Positions 22,579 through 33,904 of a stretch of 64,000 nt of DNA are shown here, piece after piece. A program made the translations under genes and the position numbers. Under the pieces are notes generated by a model that made no database searches, was not told where the DNA came from, and saw only the letters and a program-made list of their open reading frames with translations. The first letter of the stretch is position 1. Each line of letters begins with the position of its first letter. The DNA comes from Sesamum alatum (lineage: Eukaryota; Streptophyta; Magnoliopsida; Lamiales; Pedaliaceae): NCBI GenBank assembly GCA_034509735.1, contig JACGWO010000003.1:10912001-10976000 (forward strand). The letters run 5' to 3'.

Positions 22579-22842
22579 CTATTCAATAGCAGTGTCAGAC
22601 AGGCAGTAAGTGCAAGCACATGCTTTTTGCCATAATAGTGATAAAGCACAAGGGAAGCATGGCTGGCAAGTGGCTACTGTGGAGTTTGAAAGCTCGGTAA
22701 GAAGAGAGGAATCCACCCTTTCTTCATAGACAACCGGTCCCCAAAATTCTTGTCCACCTTTAGAGGCCACAATTCGAATTTTTGTCAATAAGTATGTCAT
22801 CGCACTTTTTACGTCCCCCCGTATCCAATATTTTGTACTCAT
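22579..22842 (-). CDS. Short open frame, unrecognised (possible gene fragment)
   Basis: 87-codon frame (MSTKYWIRGDVKSAMTYLL ... EFWGPVVYEERVDSS). Its base composition is less AT-rich than its surroundings and the amino-acid mix looks protein-like, so it may be a captured or relict exon. No domain, signal peptide or membrane segment was recognised. The neighbouring 22,860-23,240 is AT-rich with no gene. Confidence 0.25.
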   Translation of the reverse strand: MSTKYWIRGDVKSAMTYLLTKIRIVASKGGQEFWGPVVYEERVDSSLLTELSNSTVATCQPCFPCALSLLWQKACACTYCLSDTAIE

Positions 22843-23253
22843 TGTCGGTTAAAGACAGTCAATTTTAAGATTATATTTGAATTGATAGATTTAAATTTTA
22901 AAAAAAATATTCAAATAACTCTATATAAAAAATTTGAAGCAAAATATAATTCAAATTTGGAGTTTAATAATGAAAATTATTTGAATATAAAATTATTCAA
23001 ACAAAATCGGGATTGAAATACATGACTTTAAATTCATCAATCTAAATATAGCGTTATTCCATCTCATATGTTTGCTTGTAAGATATGATTTCCATCCGAA
23101 AAGGAGAAGTATCTCATGTAGATTTCTATAAATTATTATTTTTTCTTTTATTTAAAAATATTTTATATCAACTATCACCATTACACTTTTATCTCATATC
23201 CACTCACATATTCCATATTCACATCAACCAAAATCATGTCATCTTATTTTTAA

Positions 23254-24035
23254 GGGAAAATTGCATAACACCCCCCTATGTTATATGAAAATTGCTAAAA
23301 ACTTACCTGTGTTAATTAAATAGTCAAAAAATACCCCCTATAATTATAAACCTTGCAAAAATAACCATCTGCCTTTGACCACTTTAAAAGGATAAAATTA
23401 CCCTTATCTTATATCATTTTCCCTCTCTTTGTTGTTTTTAATTGATTTCTTTAACCTTTTCCAATTTTGCTAATAAAAACATAATAAATACTAAATAAAT
23501 TACACTAAATAAATATAAAAAATGCATAACTAAATTAATTTATTATATTAAATTTACCAAAAAAACAAATAAAAATAAAGAAAGAAAGAAAGAAAAAAAA
23601 GGGGGAGATGGTCGTCGCCCCTTCACTGGGCGACGGAGGTCGCCCTTCATGATCTCCGTTGCCCCCTTTTGGGTTGTCGCCACCGCCATCCCGGCGGTGC
23701 CGCCGTCCCCCAAATTTCAATATATATATATATATATATGTATTTTGTATATATATATATTGCTATATATATAATTGTATATATAAATATATAATATACT
23801 TTTTAATTTTCTTAAAATCTAGACCATTCATTTTACATTGTTGAAAATCAATGGTTAATAATGCCAGGGCATAACGGGCAAATAAACAAAAAATTTAACA
23901 CTGTTAGTGGCAATTAACGATAAGGGAGAGTGTGGATTATTTCCAAAAATATGAGGGTTTTTTTGCCTATATTTTTAATACAGGGAGTTTTTAGCTGAAT
24001 TTTAAAAATACAGAGGGATTTTATGCAATTATCCC
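23254..24035. mobile_element. Foldback (MULE-like) element with GC-rich core
   Basis: Ends GGGAAAATTGCATAACACCC and ...ATTTTATGCAATTATCCC are inverted copies, and the arms continue for about 150 bp or more. The perfect 9-bp duplication TATTTTTAA flanks it (23245-23253 and 24036-24044). The core at 23600-23712 is GC-rich, with GTCGCCCCTTCACTGGGCGAC forming a small hairpin, next to TA microsatellites. No intact gene. Confidence 0.85.
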
Positions 24036-24463
24036 TATTTTTAATTTTCTCACTGAGGGGAGATAAGATGAAATAAATTACATAACAATCGTAGCTTATA
24101 TAATTTGCTTTACAACTAATATAAATAATTGTATTTTGGATAAATACATTGACACATCATGAAATTAAGTATAATTACACAAATACCACATATTCTTTGC
24201 AAAATGACAAAAACACTCTTTGAATTTTTAATTGTAATTATAAGTATACTCCCTATCAAGGAATAAAATTTTACAATCCTTGTCAGTAATTACATTGACA
24301 CCTCCTGAGGGGGTGTATGTAATGTTGCGAAGGTCTCGTGAGCAAAATTACATTGATACTCTTTCAAGAGATGTATTGTAATTTTTCTAAAATTATGAAA
24401 TATTTGTATAATTAGACATAATTTCGAAGAATGCCAATAATTTACCTTTATATATTTTTTTAG

Positions 24464-24902
24464 GATTAAATACAGTTACCACCCCTGGAATATCCATCTC
24501 ACATCAATTACCCCTTAAAGTATTAAAACCTTAAAAAGTCCACCCCTAAAATATCCATCCAGCGCGCGCACGCTTGTGTGCACGGGCCCTCGCCCGCGCG
24601 CGTACAGGCCTGCGCCTACCGCCCACTGCGCGCAGCCTGCCTGTTGGTCACCCCTGCTGGGTAGGTTGTCACTACCGGCTGTCTTCGTTTTTTATGTTTT
24701 AACGATTTTTTTACAGTTTCTTTTTTAAACACAAAAATCATTAATTCAATAATATAGCCACATATTCAAGAAACCCAAAATCCAATCTTTTAGGGTGCAA
24801 GTAAAAAGTGGATTTTTCAGGGGAATTTTTTAAGATTTTAATACTTTAAGGAGGTAATTGATGTGGGTGGATATTTTTCGGGGTGGAAACTGTATTTGAT
24901 CC
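24464..24902. mobile_element. Foldback element with GC-rich core, same family as 18208-22539
   Basis: The left arm GGATTAAATACAGTTACCAC matches the reverse complement of the right arm (GTGGAAACTGTATTTGATCC, approximately). Both arms also share ATCAATTACCCCTTAAAGTA. The core at 24560-24680 is very GC-rich (GCGCGCGCACGC..., CGCCCGCGCGCG). No clear target duplication was found. Confidence 0.68.
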
Positions 24903-26050
24903 ACCCACATCAATTACTCCCTTAAAGTATTAAGGGCATGATTGGTATGAGGGAATGCATTTGGAATGGAATGAACATTCCTAATCTTATTCCAAACACA
25001 TGTTTGGTATAATTTAGGAATAGCAATAGCCATTCCTTTGGGAATGCCCATTCCCATAAATATGGGATTAGGCATTCCCCCACTCACCCATGGTTTTAGC
25101 TATTCCCAATAGTTTGGGAATAGATTTTGTTTTTATATACTGCTAAAATAATTTTTAATAAAATTATAGTTGCGAGATTTATAGTCACAAAATTATATAT
25201 TATTTCAATACATTAAAATAAATGAATATCAATATAAAATATTTAAATATGTGGTTTTTAGAAAATATAAAATGTAAAATATAAAAAAAATTCTTAAATA
25301 TTTTTATTAAATATAATATAAAATTATTAACATCTTTATAGGCATTTTACCAGATATTACTATAAGCATAAGCATTTACCAAATAATAAGTATTTTTTAA
25401 AAAAGTTTAAATATATGAAAACGTCCAACAATATATATATATTATAAATTTATAATTAATTTAATATTTCAAAAATAATATTCCTTATGTCATTAATGAG
25501 ACGTAGCTTAGTTGTTTTTTATTTTAATTTTAAGTTTCATTATTAAAAAATATATAAATGAGTAATTTGAAAGTTTTGATTCAATTCTCCTTTTCATTTC
25601 TTTGGTATACCAAACATAGGAATGGTATACCAAAATCATTCCATTCCTACTTTTATTCCATTCCTAATTTCATTCCATTCTCACTCAATTCCATTCCTAT
25701 ATACCAATCATGCCCTAAGACCTTTAAAAACTCTCCCGGTCTTTAATTTCTAAGTTTGAAAATTTCGTTTTACCTTATAAAAATTATTTTCTGAAAAGAT
25801 TAAAATTAAGACCTTCAAAAACCCTTGATAAATAAGTGAAATTGGAATTAGATAAAGTTTCGACAAATAGTGATTTTGACATTTTAGAAATCTCTATAAT
25901 TTTTTTTTTCCAGAAAGCAACTTTTGTAATGATAAATGAATTTTTCGAATTTAAAAATTAAATATCAAATTTGTTTTTTGAATATTTTAATATTTTAAAT
26001 AATAATTGATGTGGGTTGAATAATTCAATAAAGAGATCTTTATTTAACCC
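24903..26050. mobile_element. Partial second foldback copy, split by a Harbinger-like MITE
   Basis: ACCCACATCAATTACTCCC at 24903 resembles an inner left arm; the right arm ends ATTGATGTGGGTTGAATA ... TATTTAACCC at 26050. The outermost ~30 bp of the left end are missing, and it abuts the previous copy directly. It is either a tandem or nested copy, or one composite element. Confidence 0.6.
24934..25715. mobile_element. PIF/Harbinger (Tourist-like) MITE
   Basis: Terminal inverted repeats GGGCATGATTGGTAT and ATACCAATCATGCCC are flanked by the 3-bp duplication TAA (24931-24933 and 25716-25718). A TAA/TTA target and GGG...TTGG-like ends are typical of PIF/Harbinger derivatives. The inner sequence contains repeated GGAATGG/CCATTCC motifs near both ends. 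It is 782 bp, without transposase, and inserted in the foldback copy. Confidence 0.85.
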
Positions 26051-26279
26051 TACTATTTATTTATAAATCTAGTTATCTCCTTGTTAGTGTAGTCCGTCCA
26101 CCACACATTGGAGAGAAACGCCAAAGCAGCGTGAGGGACACGCATTGAATCCGTGTTAGATCACCACACAGCAAAGGGAAATCTGAGCGCAATAAAGAAA
26201 GCAGAGTGTCGGGTCCGAAAAGGATTCAGCAATTGGGAACAGCACAGCATTTGGGTCGGCTCAAAGTCTAGCAATGATA

Positions 26280-26285
26280 GAGACA
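26280..26285 (-). promoter_or_regulatory. Auxin-response element core (candidate)
   Basis: GAGACA, the reverse of the ARF-binding core TGTCTC, lies about 215 bp upstream of the Aux/IAA start codon. Aux/IAA genes are commonly auxin-induced, but a 6-mer can occur by chance. Confidence 0.4.
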
Positions 26286-26355
26286 TACTTGGGAAAATGT
26301 TGCCCACAACATCTCTACCCTGTCCACTACTACCCCCACCCCCTCAATCTATACA

Positions 26356-26363
26356 TATATATA
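26356..26363 (+). promoter_or_regulatory. TATA-like box of the Aux/IAA gene
   Basis: TATATATA lies about 140 bp upstream of the ATG and is followed by the 18-bp perfect palindrome ACACACACATGTGTGTGT (26363-26380). Position suits a core promoter, though AT-richness makes TATA matches common here. Confidence 0.4.
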
Positions 26364-26499
26364 CACACACATGTGTGTGTAATGTACATAACACCCACAC
26401 TCCTTAGAACCCATTTCCCTCATTACATTTCCACTGCATTTTCTTGTTGGGCTTTGTGAAAACACTTGGGTTCAGCTTTCCGTTGGAGGATATAGATAC

Positions 26500-28167
26500 A
26501 TGGAGCTTCAATTGGAACTAGCACTTTCGTCCAGTTCCGCTAGAGGGTCCGACCCGAATCAAGATTGTGAGCGGAGGAGGAAACGCAGTTTCGATGCAGC
26601 GTTTTTGGGTATCATGGGGAGTGTTGGTGCTCCCCAAACGTCGCCGTTGCTGATATGGGATGATAAGGAGCAGATCAACGGAGAATTACATGACCAAAAG
26701 CGCATTTACGACTTAGCCACCTCCAACAGGTTTATACTGAAACGATTTATCTGGGCTTTGTAATTCTTTATTTTGGAATAAAATATTATTTTTTTTTAGT
26801 ATATCTGTAAATTTAAAATTCGAAAAGGGTAAGATTTTGATTAATTGAATTATAATTTGGATAAGCAGAAATGGTCGTGTGGAGGATGATGTGTTGGTGG
26901 GTTGGCCGCCGGTCAAGTCTTGGAGGAAGCAGTTCCGCCATCACAGCCGTCGGGATTGCGCCACCAACTATGTCGATGTCGAGAACGGCAGCGGCGGCGG
27001 CGGCGGTGGGAGGGGATTGAATTCCATGTACGTGAAAGTGAAGATGGAAGGAGTTGGGATAGGAAGGAAGGTTGATTTAAGCATCCATCGCTCTTATCAG
27101 ACACTTATTGCCAAGCTCATTGCCATGTTTGGAAAATGTAAGCATGTTAAAGTTTTTATTTTTCCAACTGCAGCCCGTATGAAGTGGTTCATACCTTTAG
27201 CAAGGGGGAAAATCATTTATTTATTATTATTATTATTATAACTACTACTATTATTATTAGAATTAAGTAATTTAACTTTAACTTAATAGGCACAAAACCC
27301 GGCTAAATAAAACAAAAATTGGCAATTCAATGTACTAAATTTCGAGCAAAGAAGATTATTGCTCCCAATTAGAGGGTCGCGATGCTCTTGTCCTAAAAGT
27401 TTGAGGGATACTCTATCTTTCTTGAGAAAACCTTTTACGTATTAGTATTTTTACGGGACTTGATGTATTTAACTCTTATTATCATTATTAGAAAAAAATA
27501 TGACTTTGAACGAATCTCTTTAGGATTTGTTTTGATACTTCCGTACCACAGAGGTTTCCAATCCTTCAATTTTTATTTTCAACTTATATTGTGTAATATT
27601 TCAAAATTTTCCAATGCGATGTCATTTGGAAAATGTTTTTCTAAACTCTTACCCCAAATTTAAATTTTTTAATCAAAATGCACCTTTTAGGTAACATTGT
27701 TGGTGCATTCAAATTTGAGGGAAAAATTTAGAAAACTGATTTAATATAACTTCCTAATAGAAAATTTTGAAATCTATTATTGTTTAACAAAATATAATTT
27801 AAATCTGGAGTTAAAAAAATTTGAAATTCTTTGGATTTGTAATTAATTCGAATAAATTTAGAAAATTTGTTACTAGAAATTTAAAATGCATGAATTCAAT
27901 TTCATTAATCCAAAAGTAATTTTATTCTTGAAATAGTTGAGGACAATGCGGAGACGTACAAGCTCACATATCAAGACATGGAAGGTGATTGGCTGCTTGC
28001 AGGGGACATGCCTTGGGAGTAAGTCAATTTTATGTATATAATTTGTACCTTATTTTACAGTTAAAATCGATAGCTGTTAATTTTCTTTCACTAACATATG
28101 TGTTTTGTTGTGCAGAACTTTCGTCCACTCAGCGCAACGTTTGAAGTTGCAAAAGAATGGCTACTGA
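26500..28167 (+). CDS. Aux/IAA transcriptional repressor (IAA29-like), four exons
   Basis: Exons 26500-26729, 26869-27137, 27937-28018 and 28116-28167 join in frame to 210 codons plus TGA, all with GT-AG introns. Aux/IAA proteins are nuclear repressors that bind ARF factors and are degraded by SCF-TIR1 when auxin is present. Domain I is reduced to LQLEL at residues 3-7. The degron core GWPPV is at 88-92, followed by a basic [10 protein letters not shown]. Domain III/IV (PB1) runs from [18 protein letters not shown] (130-147) to [11 protein letters not shown] (about 183-193). A Gly run lies at 119-124. The C-terminus is short (LKLQKNGY) and lacks the usual basic nuclear-localisation end. The short form with a weak domain I recalls IAA29-type members; subgroup assignment is tentative. 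It is the only intact host gene seen here. Confidence 0.93.
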
Positions 28168-28409
28168 TTATAGTTTGCAGAATATTTATATATAGCTAGA
28201 TATATGTATAATTTTATTTTATTTTTTTGTTTCAGTTGTTAGCTACAGAGTAGCCTGCATGTATAGACCTTATGATGCTCCGACAAGTAGTACTTTTTGG
28301 CACGTATTCGAATTTCCGCTGTTTGGTGGTATATGTAAAAAATTAATTAAATGCTTTTCAAATTACAATTTAGAATAATCTAAATAACTATGTTTGAAAA
28401 TATAAAATA

Positions 28410-28862
28410 GGATGAATTACAAGAATCTCTCGAAGTATAGCATAATTATGAATATCTATTCGTTGTTTCAAAAATTACAAATATCTCGCTGAGGTTTGTA
28501 ATTGTCTAACGAATAACCTATTTTCATCCATTTTTATGGGTGAACTGATCAAAATACCCTTATACAAATTGAAATATCTTTTAAAATTTTTAAAAAGTTG
28601 GATAAAAATGCGTAGAAAGAGGTTTCTTACATTTTTTACACAGAGGATCAATAATATAATTTTCCTCGATTGATTTTTTTACAATTTTAAAAAATAAATT
28701 AAGGGCAAAATGGACCATTTTAGGCCATCGGTTAAAAATTACAAACATTATAAAAGTATTTATAATTTTTAAAACAACAATGAGGTTCCATAATTATGTC
28801 AAATCTCATGAGGGGAGATTCCATAATTATACAAATATTAGGGGAGTAATTGTAATTTACCC
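28410..28862. mobile_element. Foldback (MULE-like) element with perfect 9-bp TSD
   Basis: It starts GGATGAATTACAAGAATCTC and ends GAGTAATTGTAATTTACC; the arms are inverted and extend over most of the 453 bp. TATAAAATA flanks both sides (28401-28409 and 28863-28871). No ORF. It lies about 240 bp downstream of the Aux/IAA stop codon. Confidence 0.87.
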
Positions 28863-28954
28863 TATAAAATATGTTAATTTTTTTTTTCGTTTTGTTTTAA
28901 TTCAGTTAGAATAAGTTGGAAGATGTAAATCGGGGAAAATGTACTTGTTGCATC

Positions 28955-29379
28955 CACTACAAGAAAATAGAAATTTAGCGACAAAAATTCAAGTGACAAT
29001 TTTAATATTGTCACTAATTATATATATTCAGTGAAAAAATATTTATTTTGTCACAATAATAAATTTTATGATTTTAATAATTACTATTATTTTGTAAAAA
29101 TTATTATTAGTGACAAAAAAATATGTAGAAAGTTATCACTAAATACAATTAGTGACTCATGTATAGTGACAACCGAGTGACAACAAATAATTGTTGTCAC
29201 TAAGTTATTATTATAGATGAGTCACTAATTGTATTTAGTGACAATTTTATCCACAATTTTTTTCACTAATAATTATATAGTGACAAGATAAAAAATATTG
29301 CCACTTAATATATATTTTTAGTGACAACTTCAAAATTATCATTTAATACTTTGTCACTAATATAATATTTTCTTTACTG
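28955..29379. mobile_element. CACTA-type MITE (425 bp)
   Basis: The left end CACTACAAGAAAATAG is mirrored by the decayed right end TATTTTCTTTACTG, with duplication ATC on both sides (28952-28954 and 29380-29382). The interior is largely palindromic and repeats GTGACAA/TTGTCACTAAT motifs. The first bases match the terminus of the large CACTA element at 437-15579. Confidence 0.85.
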
Positions 29380-29421
29380 ATCTTAAGGTTTTTTGCATAT
29401 AAGGTTTTATGATATTTTTGC

Positions 29422-30736
29422 GGGTAAATGCTACATTTGATTTTTTAAGTTTTCTTTAAAAATTATTTTAATTTCTTAAATTCATTTATTGATTTTAGCT
29501 TTTGTCTCAGTGTGGTCTCTCTGACCATTTACCGACGAAAATGTGGTTGAATTTTAACTTTTTGGAGGATAAAATGGTTAATTTAAGTTTGAATTTCTCA
29601 CTTTAGTCCCTTAAATTTGTAAAATTATCAAAATAGTCCATTTTTAGGCAAGAAACAATTTCTTTTTTTAATATATATATATATATATTTGTATATTGAA
29701 TATGATGTAATTATCTTGTGTGAATAACGACAATTTGGAGCTCTTGTAAATATAATAATAATAATAATAATAATAATATAATAATAATAATAATAATAAT
29801 AATATATTGCGTAACTTAATATAAAATAGTCTTTTTTTTTTTAATTTTTAGAAGTTACAAAAAAAAGTTAGAATTATGAATAAATTTTATAAAACTTGTA
29901 TAATTTAAAATTTTAATAGATATCTAAGTCAGTAATTTTTAATTTTAGAACTTAACTATAAGTTTAAGAAAATTCAATCTGAAAAGTTTTTACTAAATAA
30001 TAACAGCTAAGATTTTGAACAAAAATATGATGAAATGTACTTTTTAACTTAGATTATTTGGTGGATTTGATATATATATATATATATATATAATTCATTT
30101 CAAGAGATTTTTATAGAACTTTTTCTATATATGAAATCCACGAAAAAAATCTAGTTCAAAAGTTCATTGCAACAACAATATTTTATTCAAAATTCCAAAC
30201 ATCTAATAAATATTGTTAAGGTTTAACTTTTTTAGACTTATATCTAACACTTAAAGATAAAAAATATTACCGACTTACATTTGTTTATTATATTTTCATA
30301 TTAGATAAGTTTAATAAAATTAATTCATAATTTTGATTTTTTTAACTACTGAAAATGAAAAAAAAAAGGAGACTGCTTATTTTAAGTTAAGCAATATATA
30401 TGTTATTATTATATTCACAAGAGTCAGAATTTTCATTATTCACATAAGGTAATTACATCATATTCAACATACAAAAATATAAAAGAGTTTTTTTTCGCTT
30501 TTAAAAGGGACTAATTTGATAATTTTATAAATTTAAGGGACTAAAGTGAAAATCAAACTTAAATTGATAATTTTACCCACAAAAAAGTCAAATCCAGTCA
30601 CTTTTTCGCTTTAAATGGTCAGAGGGACCAAACTGAGACAAAAATTAAAGTTTAGAGATGTCAAAGTTAAGAAATGAACTTGAAAGATTAAAGTGATTTT
30701 AATTAAAAACTTAAGAGGACTAAACATCATTTATCC
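29422..30736. mobile_element. Large foldback (MULE-like) element
   Basis: Left arm GGGTAAATGCTACATTTGAT... and right arm ...AACATCATTTATCC are reverse complements over roughly 350-400 bp, with shared blocks such as GTCTCAGTGTGGTCTCTCTGACC versus GGTCAGAGGGACCAAACTGAGAC in part. The 9-bp flanks TATTTTTGC and TAATTTTGC differ at one base. The centre holds an AAT microsatellite (about 29750-29812) and TA runs. Confidence 0.83.
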
Positions 30737-30950
30737 TAATTTTGCCCTAATTTTTTGTATATATTTTGAAAATACCTCATTGCAATAATGACTAAAATTA
30801 CCCACCTACTAACATAGTTAGATAATTTCACAAATAAGCTGGTAATATAACCACATTTTATTAAACATCTCATTTTTTTCCATTATAACTACTAGTCGTT
30901 GTTGTACACAGTGCCCACAAGTATGTAAAAAAGAAATATGATGTTAAATG

Positions 30951-31070
30951 GGCTTATTTATTTATTTAATATTAAGAAAATAAAAAATAACAAAAATAAA
31001 AATATTATAATATATATAACACAATTGGTAAAAGTCGAACTCTCAAAGTTCGACTTCTACTTTACTTTTT
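30951..31070. repeat. Left TIR of the MULE
   Basis: AT-rich terminal repeat followed by the palindrome AAGTCGAACTCTCAAAGTTC at about 31029-31052. A (TTA)n microsatellite follows at 31079-31162. Confidence 0.88.
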
Positions 31071-31079
31071 TTTTTTAAA

Positions 31080-31162
<83 letters not shown>

Positions 31163-31259
31163 CATTCCTACGCATATAAATGTAAAAAAATTACATCAGA
31201 AAAATTATATTTAAATTAAAAAATATAATTTTAAAAATTAATTATAATAATTACAATTT

Positions 31260-33563
31260 TTAAAAATGACCGCCCGTCCCACAAGTGCGTCGGTGCCGTT
31301 GGCGCCGAGGTCTTCTTATTTCTTCACCCATATTTTGTATCGGTTCATCTTCAACATTATCATCATTATCTGCATTCGTATGCAACCGACTTGATGATGT
31401 TGCAGAACTAGACTCTCCATAATCACGATATGCACCAAATGCTGGAAATGAAATTGGTGAGATGTTATATTCTGGTGCATATGTTTGACTCGTGCCAAGC
31501 CCAAGATCAAGATCAACCTGTCCATAATAAGGTTGTTGGCTTGGCATGTATGAAGCTGAATCAAACCAATCACTTTGTTGGGGCGGTTGAGGCACGTAGC
31601 AATCTTCATATACATTTAGAGGTGTATGCACTGTGGATGGACCAGCTATATCTGCCCCAATAGTATCATCACCTCTAAGTGAACTTGTAGACATTCTACT
31701 ACTGCTTCTCCTTTGTCTGTGGGACGTAGACGGAGCATTATCATGTGGTGCTGCTTGTTGTTCGGGCTGATTATCCCTCGGAAAATGAGAAAGCATTTCA
31801 CGAAGTTCAGTCATTCCGATAATAAACCGCTGATGCATTTGCAAAGACTCTTCGAAATTGGTTGGTGGAGATTGAACACTTAGATGAAGGGTCTCTGCAT
31901 ATTGCTCCTGCACCAATTTTAAAATAATGAATTTAAATCTAAGAGAAAAATAGGTGTAACATTAATCAAGTTTTATTGCACAACATACCACATGTTGTAT
32001 TGTTGGTGCATGTCCAGGTTGATAGCCACTCTCCACACGTCTATCAGTAGATGATGAGACGAATCGACGCGTTATTCTACCGTACCAATTCCAATATCCA
32101 TTTTCTGTATCTCTTCCGTTGGAAATGGGTGGTCGGCGCACAATCGTTTCATCTCGTCTACCCCATCTACTAACGTATATCGCGTGATGAGTCTCCCAGT
32201 CTGTGCCCCCACGTGCTCGACGGGAAATGTTATGGAGGTTGAATTCCCGACTGTCTGTACCCTGTGGAATGTCTTGCCTCATTCCGAATTGACGAAGTAC
32301 CCGTTCGGGATGATGCATTTCCACAATGGCACAAAATATTAGGGGACATATTGATGTCCACAACTGGGGGTTGAACTCATCTGAGTAGGCTAGAATGTTC
32401 TCCAAATTCATGTCGTACGGCTGCCAAAGAAACTGAAATAAAAGCAAATATGTTAAATTAGTGGGTAATTAATATTCATAAATAAATATGCATAAGGATG
32501 AGTCTTGTTTACCTGATCAGCCGTCATGCTATCTAGCTTATCTCTAAATACCCGGACAGTCCACCGTACAGTGCGGGTGAAGTTGTGTTTTTTGTTCCAC
32601 GTTGCACCGTACGGTGGTATTGGAAGGAGCCGATTATTATAAGTTTGTATTGGCCCCATCGTTACACGTTCTTCACCAAGACCGGGTGTTATTGGTGTGA
32701 TACGCGACCAAGCCCAAATCTGTAAATTAATAAGCTTGTGTCAAAAATAAAATATTGCAATAAGTTAGTTAATGAGAAATATAAATATTTAATTTTACCT
32801 GCAGTAACTGCAACGGGCCACCAATTTGGGCTTTGCCTTTGGTGCTGGCATTACACAATTCACGGTACAAGAATGCGAGCACAGCACTGCCCCAACTATA
32901 GTTTCGGACGGCGTCGATATCCTCTAATTTCTGGACATATAGTAATGATACCAGATGTCCAGATGAATCAGGGAACATCACCCCACCGAAAAGAATTAAT
33001 GTCATACAACGTGCATATTGTACAATATTAGGGAATGGTGTGTTATCATCAATTCTGATCGGTGTAATGTGACGCAAAATTGCGTTTATGGACACACGCG
33101 AACCCCTAAGTTCCCCATCGTCGGGCGTGAAACCCAAATAAAGAGCACAATATTCTTGCCATTCTGTCCAAGATCTCTCCCGATCCACGCCGGTCACGGC
33201 AAGTCCGTCTATTGGGAGTCCCCATATTATTTGGACGTCTTGTAGGGTCAGTGTCGCTTCCCCTACAGTCAAGTGAAACGTGTGTGTTTCGAGGCGCCAC
33301 CTCTCAACTAGTGCTGTGATGAGATGCGCATCGTACACAATCCTGCCGCATCGGTACACACCATAAAACCCCATTTGGTGTAGTACTGCCAACACCCTAT
33401 GATGTGGGGCATGCTCTTGAAAGTGTGTCCAAAATGCACCATCCGCACGTCGTGCCTTCAAGGGTTCATCTAAATCACCGTCAAGCACATCATCAGACCT
33501 GTGTTGTCGTTGTGATGACAACACGGTTGGGTCGCGTGGACCATACACTTGTCTTCTGTTCAT
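31260..33563 (-). CDS. Plant mobile domain (PMD, aminotransferase-like) protein of the MULE, four exons
   Basis: Minus-strand exons 33563-32799, 32719-32513, 32432-31989 and 31907-31260 have consensus GT-AG junctions, all in phase 0, and give 687 codons plus stop without interruption. The N-terminal third has the features of the plant mobile domain: FYGVYRCGRIVYDAHLITAL, VERWRLETHTFHLTVGEATL, LQDVQIIWGLPIDG and later YLGFTPDDGELRGSRV. These are seen in MAIN/MAIL proteins and in many TE-borne proteins. The last exon is low-complexity and ends with basic RRPRRQRHRRTCGTGGHF. The molecular role of PMD proteins in transposons is not established. It diverges from the transposase across a 341-bp shared upstream region. 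Selection of the ATG at 33563 is supported by the open frame and the promoter gap. Confidence 0.88.
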
Positions 33564-33904
33564 ATTTTAAAACAACTTACGTTTTTGTGTAGAGTGTAAA
33601 TAGAAAAGTTTGAAGAATTCTCAAATGCACCATACACTTATTATATAGACACAAACCCGTTAATTTTTTGAATTCAAATATATATATATTATTTTACATT
33701 TATTGAAGAGGGTCACGGGTTATAAAACCCGTGACCCTCTCTTCATAGCGTGCCCTCTCTTCATAGCGTGCTGCAGCACGCTATGCCGCTGCATGCATGC
33801 AGCATAGCGTGCTGCCGCATAGCAGCATAGCGTGCTGCAGCATGTGCTGCATGCATGTGCTGCAGCAGCAATGCTGCAGCAGTAATGCTGCAGCATAGTG
33901 CTGC
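33564..33904. promoter_or_regulatory. Shared divergent upstream region with strong hairpins
   Basis: It separates the start codons of the two MULE genes. A near-perfect palindrome (AGAGGGTCACGGGTT / AACCCGTGACCCTCT, 33707-33740) is centred on a TATAAAA box about 180 bp upstream of the transposase ATG. From 33750 to 33904 there are many interleaved GCTGCAGCA, GCATGCATGC and AGCATAGCGTGCTGC units, each self-complementary. Probable bidirectional promoter; the hairpins could form in RNA as part of the transposase leader. Confidence 0.65.

Noticed and set aside
22579..22842. Call of a functional host gene
   Set aside because: No recognised domain, no upstream or downstream exon could be joined convincingly; kept only as a low-confidence fragment.
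30888..31020. Extending the MULE target duplication to 11 bp (GATGTTAAATG)
   Set aside because: The base left of the match differs at the right flank (C before ATGTTAAATG), so only 10 bp are shared.
29750..31162. Trinucleotide tracts (AAT)n and (TTA)n as a satellite or coding repeat
   Set aside because: Ordinary microsatellites lying inside a foldback element and just inside a MULE TIR; no coding frame.
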